Below, one piece after another: positions 1 to 11,503 of a DNA stretch of 64,000 bases; position 1 is the stretch's first letter, and the number at the start of each line of letters is the position of its first letter. Location: the NCBI GenBank assembly GCA_011032825.1, contig JAADJZ010000009.1, positions 1 to 64,000 on the forward strand, in the 5' to 3' direction. Source of the DNA: Massariosphaeria phaeospora. Taxonomy: Eukaryota > Ascomycota > Dothideomycetes > Pleosporales. The notes below the pieces were generated by a model that saw only the letters and a program-made list of their open reading frames with translations, made no database searches and was not told where the DNA came from. Both the position numbers and the translations under genes were made by a program.

Positions 1-407
1 TCTCGGTGGTTTGTCGCTCTCGGTAGTAGATTACGTTATTGTAAAAGCGAAATTTTGTATTATAGCTCTCGTAGGTAGTAGCTTTTGCTTTGTTAAGTCT
101 CTAATGTAGAGTACAAGCTCTTTCTTTTGTCGTAGCGTGAGTTTTTTCTAGTCAAAGTTTTTAGTAGTTCGCGAGCCCTGACGACCTTGGTGTTTTCAAG
201 CTAAAGTATTTCTATCTACGCTGAACATGTCAGCATATTCTTGGTATACAAGATTATCTCTTAGCTTGCGCAAGTTAATTGCTGCAATCGCCTCCTCGAT
301 TAGAGTTATATTGAGAAAGTTATGGCGTGTTGAAGTTGGGGTGTAAGTCGCGTCGATTGAAAGTCGGCGGTCGGCACGCGACGCGGTCGGCACGTGCACG
401 AACACGG
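1..407 (-). mobile_element. Fot1/pogo-type DNA transposon, N-terminal transposase part, truncated by window edge
   Basis: On the minus strand this encodes the start of a Tc1/mariner-superfamily (Fot1/pogo) transposase. A helix-turn-helix psq-like segment (…EEAIAAINLRKLRDN…) is followed, after a stop at about 196, by a second DNA-binding segment of the type usual in these enzymes (…KELVLYIRDLTKQKL…PTRAIIQNFA). Several stops interrupt the frame and look like RIP changes, so it is a pseudogene. The right end lies at a TA dinucleotide (408-409), the target of this superfamily; beyond it the sequence matches the hAT copies at 37.7 and 39.4 kb, which lack this segment. I infer insertion into the hAT element. 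The catalytic DDE part would lie left of the window. Confidence 0.75.
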
Positions 408-409
408 TA

Positions 410-716
410 GTTGACTCGTACGCCTGCCCATCGGGGGCCAAAACAAACACTAGAAATCTTATTACGAACTCGCCATACGCTAATCTCTACAGCCTCAAAA
501 ACGGCTCTATCTGTACGAGTGCTATATGGGCCCTTTGGCTAACTCAGATCTCTAATAGAAAAAACAATTAATCTGTTTCTAACTTTCCAATCAGGCTGGC
601 CATCACTGATTGATTTGACTGCAAAAAATCAAGAGAGTGAATTGATTTGATTGACTTATTATATAATCAATCAATCAATCAGTCGACTGCAACGAGACTG
701 ATTGTTAGCATCTGTG
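410..716 (-). mobile_element. hAT transposon, right terminal part (copy 1)
   Basis: This stretch aligns along its length with the right ends of two RIP-damaged hAT copies (37.73-38.03 kb and 39.40-39.70 kb) but is far less mutated, so it serves as a near-ancestral reference. Its last bases, read inward on the minus strand, are CACAGATGCTAACAATCA, matching the left terminal repeat CACAGTTGCTATCAATCA of the copies at 33,632 and 34,987 with two changes. The transposase would be transcribed on the minus strand. It is interrupted at 408-409 by the Fot1 element. Confidence 0.8.
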
Positions 717-1792
717 ATGGTTTGGGGGAAGAGAGGTAAGAGTGTTTGGGATGGGTGTCGTAGATGCGGGGGGGGAGGGGGGTGGGGACAGGTATTGGGA
801 ATTGAGGTGGCTTGGAGGTTGGTGATGATTGAGTCATTTAGTATGGACGTACGGGGACCTACGGTTCTAGTACTACAATCCGTAGACGAGGCAACAGCAT
901 CGTGGTTCTCGGTTTACTCCGTCTTGGTAGCCTTCCGATGGCAGTGTTCTGTATACCGCCTTTGCATTATCGTGTACATTGTCCTGAAGCATCAATCCAG
1001 CCCCTGGAATCTATAGACAAGTTGGAATCTGTAGCCATGGTATAGCAATCCGTCGATGGGGCCATAGGATCGTAGTCCTAGACCTACTTCGGCCTGAAGG
1101 CCTTCCCCATCCATCGTCCCGTATACCCTACCGATGGCCGCTGGTTCAGCTTCTGGAACGATCGCCACTGCTTGCCTTTCCGGAAGTCGATCATGAGCGC
1201 GGTGCGCGATCCCACGCGGATACGTCCCTCACTAGTTCGATTATAGTAGAACTCCTGCCGGCTTATGAAAGAATTCACGGCGCTCCCGTTGGGGCGCCTG
1301 CACTTCCCCGGTTTTCGTGGTGGACCATCGTATGTCCTTGCGTCTGCTCGTCATACATCAAATCTATCCAATGCTTCTGTTTCTTGTAGGTCTTCGAGGC
1401 GGAGCCACGTTGGGTTGAGCCACCCTCGCTATTTAACCAGCGCCTCTTCCCTCTCGCGTTCTCGATCCGCAGAATTTCTACCACTTCCTATTCCTGCAGG
1501 TCCGAATTCTCTTCCGCTAGGGTCAGCACTGGTCCTCCGTGGACGCATCGTAGTACCCGGTCTTCTCCGGCTTGGTAGCCTTGGCCCTTCCCTTGCATTA
1601 TCGTGTATATCGTCCAGAGCGTCCATCCAGCCCCTGAAAAATGTGGAGAAGCTGGAACCCTGTAGCCGTGGTACATCGATCCGTCGAGAGCACCATGGCA
1701 TGGTAGTTGTAGACCTACTCTGGCCTGAAAACCTTCCCCTCAGCATGTGCTTCCGCACGAGGGAGCGGCGGCAGCGCATTCAGAATCTGGAA
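717..1792. other. Intergenic region with a diverged segmental duplication
   Basis: I see no convincing intact gene. It holds two diverged copies of one segment (see repeat at 895-1110). In both copies a minus-strand reading ends in a similar short C-terminus (GKAFRPK stop; GKVFRPE stop). This hints that the duplicated piece covers the last codons and 3' flank of an ancestral gene, possibly an extra terminal exon of the gene at 1793-3420. The minus ORF at 1084-1278 (64 codons) has a protein-like composition but no recognisable homology. Confidence 0.5.
895..1110. repeat. Diverged direct duplication (partner at 1543-1743)
   Basis: Segments 895-1110 and 1543-1743 share many matching blocks in the same order (for example TTGCATTATCGTGTA and ATCCAGCCCCTG) with small indels. 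They lie in the same orientation about 650 bp apart. The copy next to the coding gene appears to be its 3' flank. Divergence contains both transitions and indels, so it is an old duplication. Confidence 0.6.
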
Positions 1793-3420
1793 TTAATGCC
1801 ACTGATCCCCATGCACAAATTCCACGATCACCGACATCCTTGTCTCGCCACATGAATGCGAGATCCTCAAGGACGCCAGAAGCCTCTCGAGCCTCTCTCT
1901 GTAGTCCTGACCATACAACTTTGAAATCTCGTGGCCTCGCTCGAAGATATATGCCACGGTACAGAATATGCACGGCAAGGTCTTGTGGAAGTTACCCCGG
2001 AAGGCGATCGAGGCTGCAGAGGTGTGGTGACAGAGAGGGAACTTTGGGGGTTGCTGTGCGCAGCATTCGATCGGTACTTCTTTGGAAGATGCTTGCGAGG
2101 TGGATGCTTTTGGCAGTGTCTGGAGCAGGTCTTGGAGATAAGTGTGGATCTTAGTCTGATGACGGGTGTATATAGGGGCGGACTTGACGAAATCATCGTG
2201 CCTAGACTGCAGCAGTGTCTTCTGCTCCTTGTTGTGCCACATCAGGGCCGTGCCACGAACCAGGAGGTATGGCTTGCGGCTGATTTTGTCCTGGTCGAAG
2301 AGCACATACACGGTGATAGGCAAGAGGTTTTCGTCGATGAGCTTCTCTGATGACCGCCGCTTATTTTTCAGGAGATCGTTGTCGAGTTTGAATATATTCA
2401 ACGCCGACAGCGTTACCACTATGTTGCATTAGTACGAGGATCTAATAAGAGGAGAAATTCCCATGACTTACTTCCGCCAACAATTGTGTTGTACCCGGGG
2501 GATGACTCCAGCAGGGGTCTCAACTTCTCGCCAAGCTCCAACTGTAGCTGGATCTCGGCCATCGTCATCGCAGTGACATTCATACCACGCTGGTACTTTT
2601 GCCGCCATTCTGGCGCGAGCGTCGGCCACAGCGACTCCAAAGCAGTTTTGTAGCCGCTTATGGCAGCAATCATGCGCCGGCTCAACTTCTTACTGGCATG
2701 TTTTTGCAGCTGGCTTGTCCACGGTTCCATCATCTCTTCCAATAGAGCCGAGCCTAATAGGTACATATCTAGTAGATACGGCTGTGCATTATCGTTGGCG
2801 GAGGCGGAGCGGTTAGGCTGGGCGAGTTGTGCTTTCATGGAAGCTAAACACATGGTTGTCCCTTTCACGGTTCTGATGAGAGACTCCGCTGCAACGTCCC
2901 ACTTCTTGATATTGGTCCCAAATTCCATGGCGTATTCGAGCGCGGTATCGGTAGGCAGGGGGGCACTGAACTTAGGTGGGCTCCACTTTAACGGCAACCG
3001 GATTTGGTAACCACAGGCGCATGTGTACGGGGCCGTCAAGTTGTTTAAAAATGTAGGCTGTAGTCGTCCGCAGGGGCATCTCCATCTACCCGTCTCGTGT
3101 AGCGTTGGGACCCGTGGCCGGTCAGAATCTGGCTTCCATACAAACTGGCGTATGATGCTTCTTGGAAGGACGCGAATAGCACTCTTGGAACAAAGTTTGT
3201 ACGACGAGGCTCTAATCGTCGGTACGGGCCGTATTCGGACTCGACTAAGCATCTTGTACTTGCGATGTGGGTTGGGCTCACGGTAGTAGTTTGGTGCGCG
3301 GTGGTACTGGTCAGAATATGTGTCGAGGTGGAGGTTATAAAAGTACGTCGGTAGCCACGGAACAGCTCTCTCACGATACAAAACCTTCAAGTCCCACTGA
3401 AACTGCTTTTTCACCGACAT
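1793..3420 (-). CDS. Hypothetical protein with a CXCG...CXCG putative zinc-binding motif
   Basis: I model two exons, 3420-2472 and 2418-1793, joined by a 53-bp intron with donor GTAAGT, a TACTAAT-like branch site and CATAG acceptor; the joined frame stays open for 524 codons. I chose the start MSVKKQFQW because the upstream in-frame extension runs into the divergent neighbour at 3602. Near residues 170-200 lies CPCGRLQP…TCACGYQI, two CxCG pairs that could coordinate one zinc ion. The rest is rich in basic and aromatic residues without recognisable domains. An alternative 3' end skips the stop with a further intron and finishes near 1727 in VFRPE. Function unknown. It shares a roughly 180-bp divergent promoter with the next gene. 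Confidence 0.65.
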
Positions 3421-3601
3421 TGCCTGCGAGACCGGGCAAGCACATGGAAGCGCTATCTGCCTAGCCCGATCGAGGCTAGTGCGCCAAGAACAAACGATCG
3501 CACCTCTTGCGACCTCATCTCCGCTCTTCCACCTCGCATCGTCAACCACCTCGCCAGCCTCATAACCAACTCCCCCTTGAACACAGCCACCTTCTCTCTC
3601 G

Positions 3602-4954
3602 ATGCATTCCTCAATGCGAGCCGTACAGGGTGTGCGCACAACCATCGCTACAGCTGGTTTAGTGAGTCGCATCTCAAGCACACGACCGCACTACCAACGA
3701 AGCGCCATGGCTCTTCGCGACGACATCTCCGTCGACTGGGGAATATTTGAGCGGAAGCGTGTCTACGACCCAGCGTCAATTTCAAGACACATACAGCGCT
3801 ACTTCCAGGTGGGCGCTGCCGAAGCTCGGCGCATGGCATGCCAATACCTCGACTGGAGAGACGCGCAACGTCTCAACATCGGTGTCCACTCACTCTTGAA
3901 AAATAGCTGGAACGACCGTGAAGTCAGGCAGGCGATGACACCCGTTGCGAAATCACCGCCAGGGAAACGATCTTACTCCACCCAGGATACTCGGACAGCT
4001 GATCTCAAGACCGATCCTTACCTTCACGCCATGCCTCTTCCCTTTGACTGGGAGAGGTTCGATCAGGAGCGCGGTTCCAGCATCTTCCTGAGCCTGGAAG
4101 AGGTGCAGGATCACTTCAACGTGCAGGGTCGCGAAGCTGAAGAAATATTGTGCAAGTACGCAGACTGGAAAGAGGAGAAGAGCCACGATATCGACGTAAT
4201 TTCACTTACTAAGAAGAGCTGGAACGAACTAGAGACTAGGCAGAAGATGTCAGATGCTCTGGACGTTCGACGCAACCTGGAGGACCTCGGCCACTCGGGT
4301 GAAACGACCGTTGACCTCAAATTGGCACCTGCATTCTCTGCACCATATTTCCGGCCCAAGGAACTGGAAAATGTTGAGGGTGATTTCTCGGCTTGTGGAC
4401 CCGTCTTGCGTACCAATCTGCCCATCCAAGTGTTCGAGCGAGCCATGGCTTGGGAGCAAACTCGCGAAAATTCACATCCGGCCACTCCAGCCTCGGGACA
4501 CCACGTAATCACTTCACCTGTCGCGAACTCACCGCTGGGGAACCGATCTTACACCACCCAGGCTACTCGAGCAGGAAGTGTCAAGACTGATCCTTTCATT
4601 CCACCTGAGCTCGCCGACTTTACGACCCGGTTCGTTCACCTCGGACAGCCCCTAGCTACTACGAATGAAGACGACATTCTGACAGCGGCACCATACGCTT
4701 GTATTGGGCCGCTCAACGATGATGGGCTCATTACGGGTATCTTCTCCATCCCTGTCGATGGCCAGCGCGGCGGGGAAATCGCCGACGACTGCACCGAGTC
4801 CGTCGTGTGGGAGCCGAAGGTTCGCGGTGTCTACTACCTGGGGAAAGACTTGCAGGAGGCGGCGACGCGCGAGTGGATTTTGGTCGAGCCGCGGGACCGG
4901 GTCGATGTGATTCAACTCGAGGACCGCGAGGACCGCGAGAACCGTGGGGACTGA
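3602..4954 (+). CDS. Hypothetical protein with two internal repeat pairs, possibly mitochondrial
   Basis: Intronless 450-codon ORF. The first 35 residues are rich in Arg, Ser and Thr and nearly free of acids, like a mitochondrial presequence; a second possible start (MALRDDISVDW) lies at 3707. The body contains an internal duplication: roughly residues 45-110 and 148-215 align (pattern …DW..F…R……A.…C.Y.DW…..I.V.SL.K.SWN..E.RQ.M). A second, shorter pair follows (SPPGKRSYSTQ.TR and SPLGNRSYTTQ.TR), each ahead of a KTDP motif. The C-terminal third is acidic and ends in an ED/RE-rich tail. I do not recognise the family. The repeats suggest a duplicated helical module of about 70 residues. It is divergently transcribed from the gene at 1793-3420. 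Confidence 0.75.
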   Translation: MHSSMRAVQGVRTTIATAGLVSRISSTRPHYQRSAMALRDDISVDWGIFERKRVYDPASISRHIQRYFQVGAAEARRMACQYLDWRDAQRLNIGVHSLLKNSWNDREVRQAMTPVAKSPPGKRSYSTQDTRTADLKTDPYLHAMPLPFDWERFDQERGSSIFLSLEEVQDHFNVQGREAEEILCKYADWKEEKSHDIDVISLTKKSWNELETRQKMSDALDVRRNLEDLGHSGETTVDLKLAPAFSAPYFRPKELENVEGDFSACGPVLRTNLPIQVFERAMAWEQTRENSHPATPASGHHVITSPVANSPLGNRSYTTQATRAGSVKTDPFIPPELADFTTRFVHLGQPLATTNEDDILTAAPYACIGPLNDDGLITGIFSIPVDGQRGGEIADDCTESVVWEPKVRGVYYLGKDLQEAATREWILVEPRDRVDVIQLEDREDRENRGD

Positions 4955-7900
4955 CTCACTCCCCTGGCTGTTTCCCGGACAGTTGGCATGGGTTCTTGAT
5001 CATGCGGCACGAGTGATGCGGCTTTTTTCTCTCTCCTCTTTACGTTGCGGTTATGCATAGCTCGGCTGGGCAAGGCGCATGGAATGGTTCAGGCTGGCGT
5101 GGAGCATACAAGGACATCTGGGTCTCCACTAAAGAGGCGTGCATCTACATGATCAAGGCGATTGGCCTCTCTAATGAACTCGATTCAACTCATTTTTCCT
5201 GTTTCTACTGTCAAATCAGTGCGTTGTCCTGTCTATCCTCAAATTCAACCCAGACTGATAGGTAGGCGTCAAATATCTAATCCAAACTCAGCTCCATGGA
5301 TCCGTCTCCCTCTACAGCTAGCTCCATACCCACGCCTCAGTCCATTTTACTTTCGTTCTGGTCGCGCGTGCTCACAAGGAGCAAGTAAAGCGAGGAGCTA
5401 TTACTGTGGGGTCCTTGTTTCTTTTCTCTTGAGGCCGATGAGTGGAGTGAGTGGAGCGGAAGAGGCGTGTGTAGCTGGGTTGGGTGGGGATGAGCGTGAA
5501 ATAAGACAGAAATTCGAACGCAGAGGATAGGCGCCGTGGGGGCGGCAGAAGCAGAGGACACATGAGAGTATTTGTGCGATTTCGCTGCAGGAACCCGCAG
5601 TAGGAGACCGGAGTGGATCGCTGTCACGGTTTATAGCTCTTACTCTATGAGATAGTTGAGGGTACTACGCTTATCTAGGACTAGCGCTGTCTGTGCTTTC
5701 GCACCTACAAACTCCGTAGCTTCTAGATAATACAATCTAAGTTCAATCCTTCAATATTCCGCACATGCACGTTGCCCACAATCCCCGACAATCGCGTTGT
5801 TCAGTTTTCGCGGCTGTGGATCTGCATGTACTCGCTTTGTCTTACGGCTTACACTGCGGTCCGCTGGTTTGTAGAGCGAGCTAAGCTGAGGAAGCTACTG
5901 GTAATATGGTTTGGTTCCGCAAGCAAAGCAGCCGTCGTACAAAATTCCTCTTCTCCATTCTGCTTGCTTCCTCAGCCTGACACAGCAATGCATCATGCGA
6001 AACATCCCCCCCAGAAGACCTTCCACCTTCCGTACTTTCCACAACGACAATCCACCATGTCCAACGGCCCCCGCCCCCAGCTCCTGAACGCGCAAGATGC
6101 GCCGCAGCTATACCAACCTCTTCCGCGACACCGAAACAACCGCCGCCGGCTCCGGCCCCATATACTTGCCTGCCCGATTGGCCAAATTGAGCATGTTGGC
6201 TGGCATGAGCTGGAGCCGTTCTTAGTGGTAATTCCGCAAATGCTTAACGATTGAACATTGTTGGCCGTTCGACGGGACGCGTATGAGGAGTGCGGCTGGG
6301 TTGAAGCGCGTCGGGCGAGTACGCTTTACGACATAGTAGGTGGCGGGGGTTGTGGGCTTGAGGCTTAAAAGTTGAGGCTTGAGGCTTGAGGCTTGCGGGA
6401 AGATGGTTCGACGGAGGTTAGTCGGTAGCATCTAGACCCGCTCCAGCCTCAGCAAACTTGACGTGTATGGATCTGTCTGGCTGAGAACATGGCCGTCCGA
6501 TGAGCTGGAGCGAAGGGCGTCGCCGGAGAGACAGGGTAGGTGGGCTGTTTGCTGGTGGCTTCTTGGAGCCTTGATCTCGAGCTCTGGGGATATAGTGTGC
6601 TATGCGGGACTGCTATAGTATCCGTCATCGTGGCTCCTCTGCAGTCCTTCTGGCTGATGCGGAATTTCCGAGGGTACTTGCTGCACACTTCCCGTCGCAG
6701 GCCATGGATGCAGCTCCGTAAGCTCGAGCAGATGTTCTGCAGAGTAGCAGCCATTTGCATTCAAGCTGAGGCAGCGCGTGGCGTTTGCCTCCGCTTGAGG
6801 GCATGGCGGTGACGAGTAGCTGCGGGCGGATGTCTACAAATGCGCGAGGTTGATGTGAGCTGTGAGAGGCATCGAGGGAACAAGACCATAGACAATGTGT
6901 GTGCAGAGTAGCGAACTGATAGCCCTATGCATCGTGAACCCGCCCAGCCAATTCCGCCCTCAGCATTCTGCAACAAGCGGTCAGTCGACCCACCCACACC
7001 CAAAGCCCGAAGACCCACTCACCCCACGCCCACCCCCGCGCGCACGTCACCCACCCACGCACCTACCACCCAAGCTCCAACCTTTCTTTTAACCCTTCTA
7101 TATAATGCCGTAACTTCCCAAATCCTCTATACGCTAACAAAAGACAGGACAAAAAAAGCAGTTCGGCAAGAGGGCTTATGACCATTCCTTTACTGGGCTG
7201 ACACGGTCATAAGGGCGGGCCGCCTCGAGTTCGAATCTCGGCACCGTCGGGTCAGCAGCTGCTTTCTCGGGTATGTGTTTTTTGGAGTATTTTTTGGCCT
7301 AGGCTGGGGAGGGGGGTGGGATTATTTTTGGCGCTTGATTTAGGGGCGGAGAGAGGATGGGGCGTTGTGGGTGGGGTTGTGGGTGGTGGTGGATGTTGGG
7401 GTCACGTGATTGACGCGTTTGGCTTGTTTTTTGAGCTACCCTTTGACCCTTCAAACATACCTCCCTATCTGCGATGCAATAGACTCAGCTTAAAACATCG
7501 TAATTAAACGAGTACCTGCGCTCCGGAGCTAGTAGACACACCTCGTTTACTTTTATACGGTCTATACTCTCTACATCGTTTCCGCCAAGGCTGCCCAATG
7601 ATCCCACTATATATCCAATATGTACTATTAATACCTCGACTATTTATTCTACAGAATCTTGCCCAATCTGTCTCTATCTGTCTGCAGTGTGAATCAAACG
7701 AGTCTCAACAACTACAGTGGCCAAACATTGTATCGTCCATTATCCTGCAAAGTCAGGTATCCTTAAAAACAAACATTCGACATATCCAACACGCAATAAT
7801 CCGTACCCTTCCTAGGGTCGGAGATATCAACGATACGCACAGCGAGTGACTGTAGGTGTGCATTTAGCATACAGCCTCTTCAATCTCCAGGTTCCGAATG

Positions 7901-10180
7901 ATCCTTCCTGGCTGACAATCTATCTGACCCACCGGAGGTCGACTGCGATAGTTGCTTCAAAAGGAGTTGTGCTGTGTGAGGAGTAGAGAGTGTTTAGATG
8001 AGCGCAACGTTGAGCCGAGCGTTAGCGGAAAAGGCGCAGGGATTTGGGCATGCGAGTTTGATTGGCAGAGGACCGATGTCTGTTGCCATGAGGTTGATGT
8101 TTTTAGCAGGCTTCCTTTGACGGAGATTCAACCCTTGTATCCTTCATCCCTTCCCACCAAACTACTAATGTACTGCAATGAAAAGAAGCTATACACTCTC
8201 TTCCCTCCCGAGCACGAACTCCAGTCGCTAGACGTGATCGCCCAGCCAGGGTCTTGTATCAAGTTCTTTGCTGGACCATGTAGGCCACTATCCGATCGTG
8301 CACCAAGATGTAATCGCTCAGGTCGTCTTCAGTCGTATGTCACCCTTCTCCATGGGCATTCTGGAAGTCGAAGTTTCTCCTAGATTGCTCCCGTGGAGGT
8401 CTGCTCGATATGTGACATAAGATGTAGCCAAACCAGCGGATTTGACGACGTATTGGACTACAATTATGAATTTCGGGAAACTAGATGAAAGTCTTGTGGG
8501 GCCTGGCGGTCCAGATGGAAGGAAAGCGGAGCCGAGGATGCTTGGTCAGCTAGCGCGGCGGGGCAGGTGATGATGCGGATCTGAGGTCGACCGCACGACA
8601 ACCACCAGGCGACGTCGACGACTCCCGAAGCCCACTGCAGATTCTCCAAAACCAGCAAGACATCATGCACCTACAGCACGACCGACTCATGGCGTTTGCG
8701 CCATCGCTGTATGCAGGCACAGCGGCGATCGGATCAGGCCAAGTCAAAGTCATCCGGGACTCTAATTTATAACCAACAAGCATAGATTGCGGGCACGCGC
8801 CGGGAAGCACTGGTAGTAGAATCTTACCGTGGGCCGATGACCACAGCGATGAAGAAGGTGCGAGCGAGGGTGGAGATGCGCCGATGAAGGCAGCGGTGCT
8901 CCGGGAAGGCGCTGCAAGCAACGAGGCTGCGACTACAAGATAAGAGCGTGGAGACAGGACAGGACAGGCTATCGAGATGAGAAGGCAAGATGTGGATATT
9001 CAAGATGTGCATCAAGTGGAACCGAGTGTATCGTCAGCCCCGTTGCACCCGTTGCACTCCTCGGACTGACTCATTCCACCACGACCGCTCCGTCTCAGCC
9101 GTTGTTCTTCTCTTGTGTGCGACATGTCCGCCTACGTTCCGCACTCTACCGGCCCCGACACCCTCACCACCGCTATCCAAAACCGCATACTTACCGGAGT
9201 CGTCGGGCGGTAGCAAGGAAGCTTTGAGCAAGGGTGTATTGTATCCTACATAGCACGCCTTCGTACTGTTAGCACTTCATCTCTGCCCCCTCTAGAACTA
9301 TCCTATAGCTTCTAGAGCTTCCTCTTTACGCTATTTTAACAGCTAACAAAGCTAGTCACGTGGGATATGAAAGATTTCAAGATCCTGTATTTTGACTAGG
9401 AGATATCGTGTAAAAGGAGGGCGGAACGTTATTAGAGCAGAGGACCCAATCCGGCGGCGGTTAGTGCGATGCGCATTGGGACAGAGACGGGCATCAAGAG
9501 AGTATTCCGACTCGACAGTATCGCAAATGCTTCAACGCTCGCAAGACCAGTGTTCGTGTTGCCGCGTTTAAGGCCGCGGCCGACAACATGCGGCTGGCAT
9601 ATGGTCAACCATGTCCACCGGCTCCATACAATGCACGTAGGCTATCCAGTAATATATCAGCTCCAGATGCTTAGTCCGAGCAACAAGACCCGCGTCTGCC
9701 GACCTCTCAATTGTGTCGATGAAGACGCCTCCAGAAGAGAGTCTACTTCTTCCAGAGACGAAACGCCGGATACTCGAGCAGTGCATCGGAACTAACGGCT
9801 ATAGGGCTATCGATGTCAACTTTGAGCGTAGAGGGAACAGTATATCCGCTCCGAACAACGGCATCATCATGTTTCGCGGACAGGCTGGATATCTATCTAT
9901 GTCCATACCATGCACACAGTCGGAGATGTTTGTGGCCGTCCGAGCACATCTCCGGCCCTGGTCTCGCAGATATCGATCAACAATCTGAGCTGCGGTGGTG
10001 CAGCTCCCGAGCAGTGAGAAAGTGAAACCTCGGCCGAAGCGTCGGAGATGTGCTGGCGCTCGGCTCCGAGCGCTGAACATAACACCAAGCCATGCTCACA
10101 GAAACAATGAGATACCACACGCTCTTACTTACACGTATATCCTCGCTAGTACTGGACGCCGTACTTCCATTCTATTCGCA
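4955..10180. other. Long intergenic stretch without a supported gene
   Basis: I find no ORF with clear coding character or recognisable domain. Weak candidates are a minus-strand reading from Met at 6754 to 6449 with a mitochondrial-presequence-like composition, which might splice to 6410-6222; a plus ORF at 7952-8383 (143 codons); and a 29-codon plus ORF from 9124. A perfect 9-bp inverted repeat (CTTATGACC…GGTCATAAG) lies at about 7173-7213, next to a tRNA B-box-like GAGTTCGAATCTCG. At 6361-6396 there is a short tandem of TTGAGGC. The remainder may hold regulatory DNA or decayed genes. Confidence 0.4.
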
Positions 10181-11503
10181 ATGCAGGAGAAACGCGACTC
10201 GAGTCCCAGCAGTCTCACCCACCACGACGCACCACCCACACACGACAGCCACCCCCTCGCCACGCCTCCACCAGCTCCAAGTCCCCCCTCCGGCCCTCCC
10301 CCGCCTCCCAATGGCGGCCCCAAAGCCTGGCTTCATGTGGCCGGCTCGTTCATGCTATACTTCAACACGTGGGGCATCATGAACGCCTTCGGCGTGTACC
10401 AGACATACTACGAGTCCGGCGCGCTATTCACCACCTCCTCGTCCAGCATCTCGTGGGTGGGCTCCATCTCGGCGTTCCTGCTGCTCGCCATGGGCGTCGT
10501 TGCGGGCCCCGTCTACGACCGCGGCCACCTGCGCTTCATGCTCGTCTTTGGCACCTTCATGGTCGTCTTCGGCCACATGATGCTCAGCCTGTGCTCCGCG
10601 TACTGGCAGGTGGTGCTCGCGCAGGGCGTCGTCGTCGGCGTCGGCGCGGGCGTCCTGTTCGTGCCGTGCGTGGCCATCCTGCCGCAGTACTTCAGCACGC
10701 AGCTCGGGACGGCGTTGGGCGTCGCTGCGGCGGGGTCTGCGCTCGGCGGAGTCATCTACCCCATCGTGCTGTTCCGGCTCATCGGCTCAATCGGCTTTCC
10801 CTGGGCGGTGCGCGTCGTCGGCTTCATCGCGCTGGGTACGCTGATCGTGCCCATCGCCGTACTGGAGATGCGCGTGCAGCCGCCGAAAGTGCGTGCCGCC
10901 ATCGACATGTCGGCCTTCGCAGATCTATACTACGTCGCCTTCGTCATCGTCACCCTAGTCGCATACACGGGCCTCTTCGTCATCTTCTTCTACCTGCCCT
11001 ACTTCGCCGAAGCCACGCACATCACCAACCACGCCCTCGCCACCTACCTCGTCCCCATCTTCAACAGCGCCTCGCTCTTCGGCCGCACGCTGCCCAACAT
11101 GCTCGCCGACCGCACGGGGCCCCTGAACCTGCTCGCGCCCGCGGCAGCCACGTCCGGCGTGCTCATGCTGTGCATGATGGCGGTGCGCTCGCAGGGCGCG
11201 GTTATCGTCGTTGCGCTGCTGTCGGGCTTTGTGAGCGGCGCGCTGATCGGGCTGCCGCCGCTGGGGTTTGTCGCGCTCACGCGGGATAAGAGTAAGTTGG
11301 GGACGCGCATCGGCCAGGGGTATGCGCTGGTGGGGTTGGGCGTGCTGGCTAGTGGGCCGAGTGCGGGGGCGGTTTTGGGGGTGGGGGAGCGGTTGGATTG
11401 GCAAGGGCTGTGGGCGTTTGGGGGGGTGTGCACGGTGGTGGCGGGGGTGGGGTATGCGGGGTTGAGGGTTGCGAGGTATGGGGTTGGGATGGGGAAGGCT
11501 TGA
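10181..11503 (+). CDS. MFS transporter, monocarboxylate (MCT)-like family
   Basis: A 440-residue plasma-membrane-type major facilitator in one exon. The N-terminus is a roughly 45-residue Pro/Ser/His-rich cytosolic tail ending in GGPKAWLHVAGSF, the fungal version of the MCT-family entry to TM1. About 12 hydrophobic segments follow, with the intracellular loop 2-3 motif GPVYDRGHLRFML and a central loop after TM6 (MRVQPPKVRAAID). Fungal MCT-like proteins carry carboxylates, riboflavin or other metabolites; the substrate cannot be read from sequence. I chose Met 10,181 because the frame upstream lacks transporter-like sequence and the N-tail length then fits the family. The GC-rich third positions create long but meaningless ORFs on other frames here. 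Confidence 0.93.
   Translation: MQEKRDSSPSSLTHHDAPPTHDSHPLATPPPAPSPPSGPPPPPNGGPKAWLHVAGSFMLYFNTWGIMNAFGVYQTYYESGALFTTSSSSISWVGSISAFLLLAMGVVAGPVYDRGHLRFMLVFGTFMVVFGHMMLSLCSAYWQVVLAQGVVVGVGAGVLFVPCVAILPQYFSTQLGTALGVAAAGSALGGVIYPIVLFRLIGSIGFPWAVRVVGFIALGTLIVPIAVLEMRVQPPKVRAAIDMSAFADLYYVAFVIVTLVAYTGLFVIFFYLPYFAEATHITNHALATYLVPIFNSASLFGRTLPNMLADRTGPLNLLAPAAATSGVLMLCMMAVRSQGAVIVVALLSGFVSGALIGLPPLGFVALTRDKSKLGTRIGQGYALVGLGVLASGPSAGAVLGVGERLDWQGLWAFGGVCTVVAGVGYAGLRVARYGVGMGKA

Noticed and set aside
702..1016. 104-codon plus-strand ORF after the hAT end
   Set aside because: Gly-run and low-complexity start, no domain, overlaps the diverged duplication.
7170..7260. Possible tRNA: T-arm-like TCGAG-TTCGAAT-CTCGG and an inverted repeat CTTATGACC/GGTCATAAG
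   Set aside because: No 7-bp acceptor partner for the 3' sequence after the T arm and no proper D arm or A box, even allowing an intron in the anticodon loop.
9124..9213. 29-codon plus-strand ORF starting MSAYVPHSTG
   Set aside because: Composition looks coding, but no continuation by splicing and no homologue recognised; too short to support.
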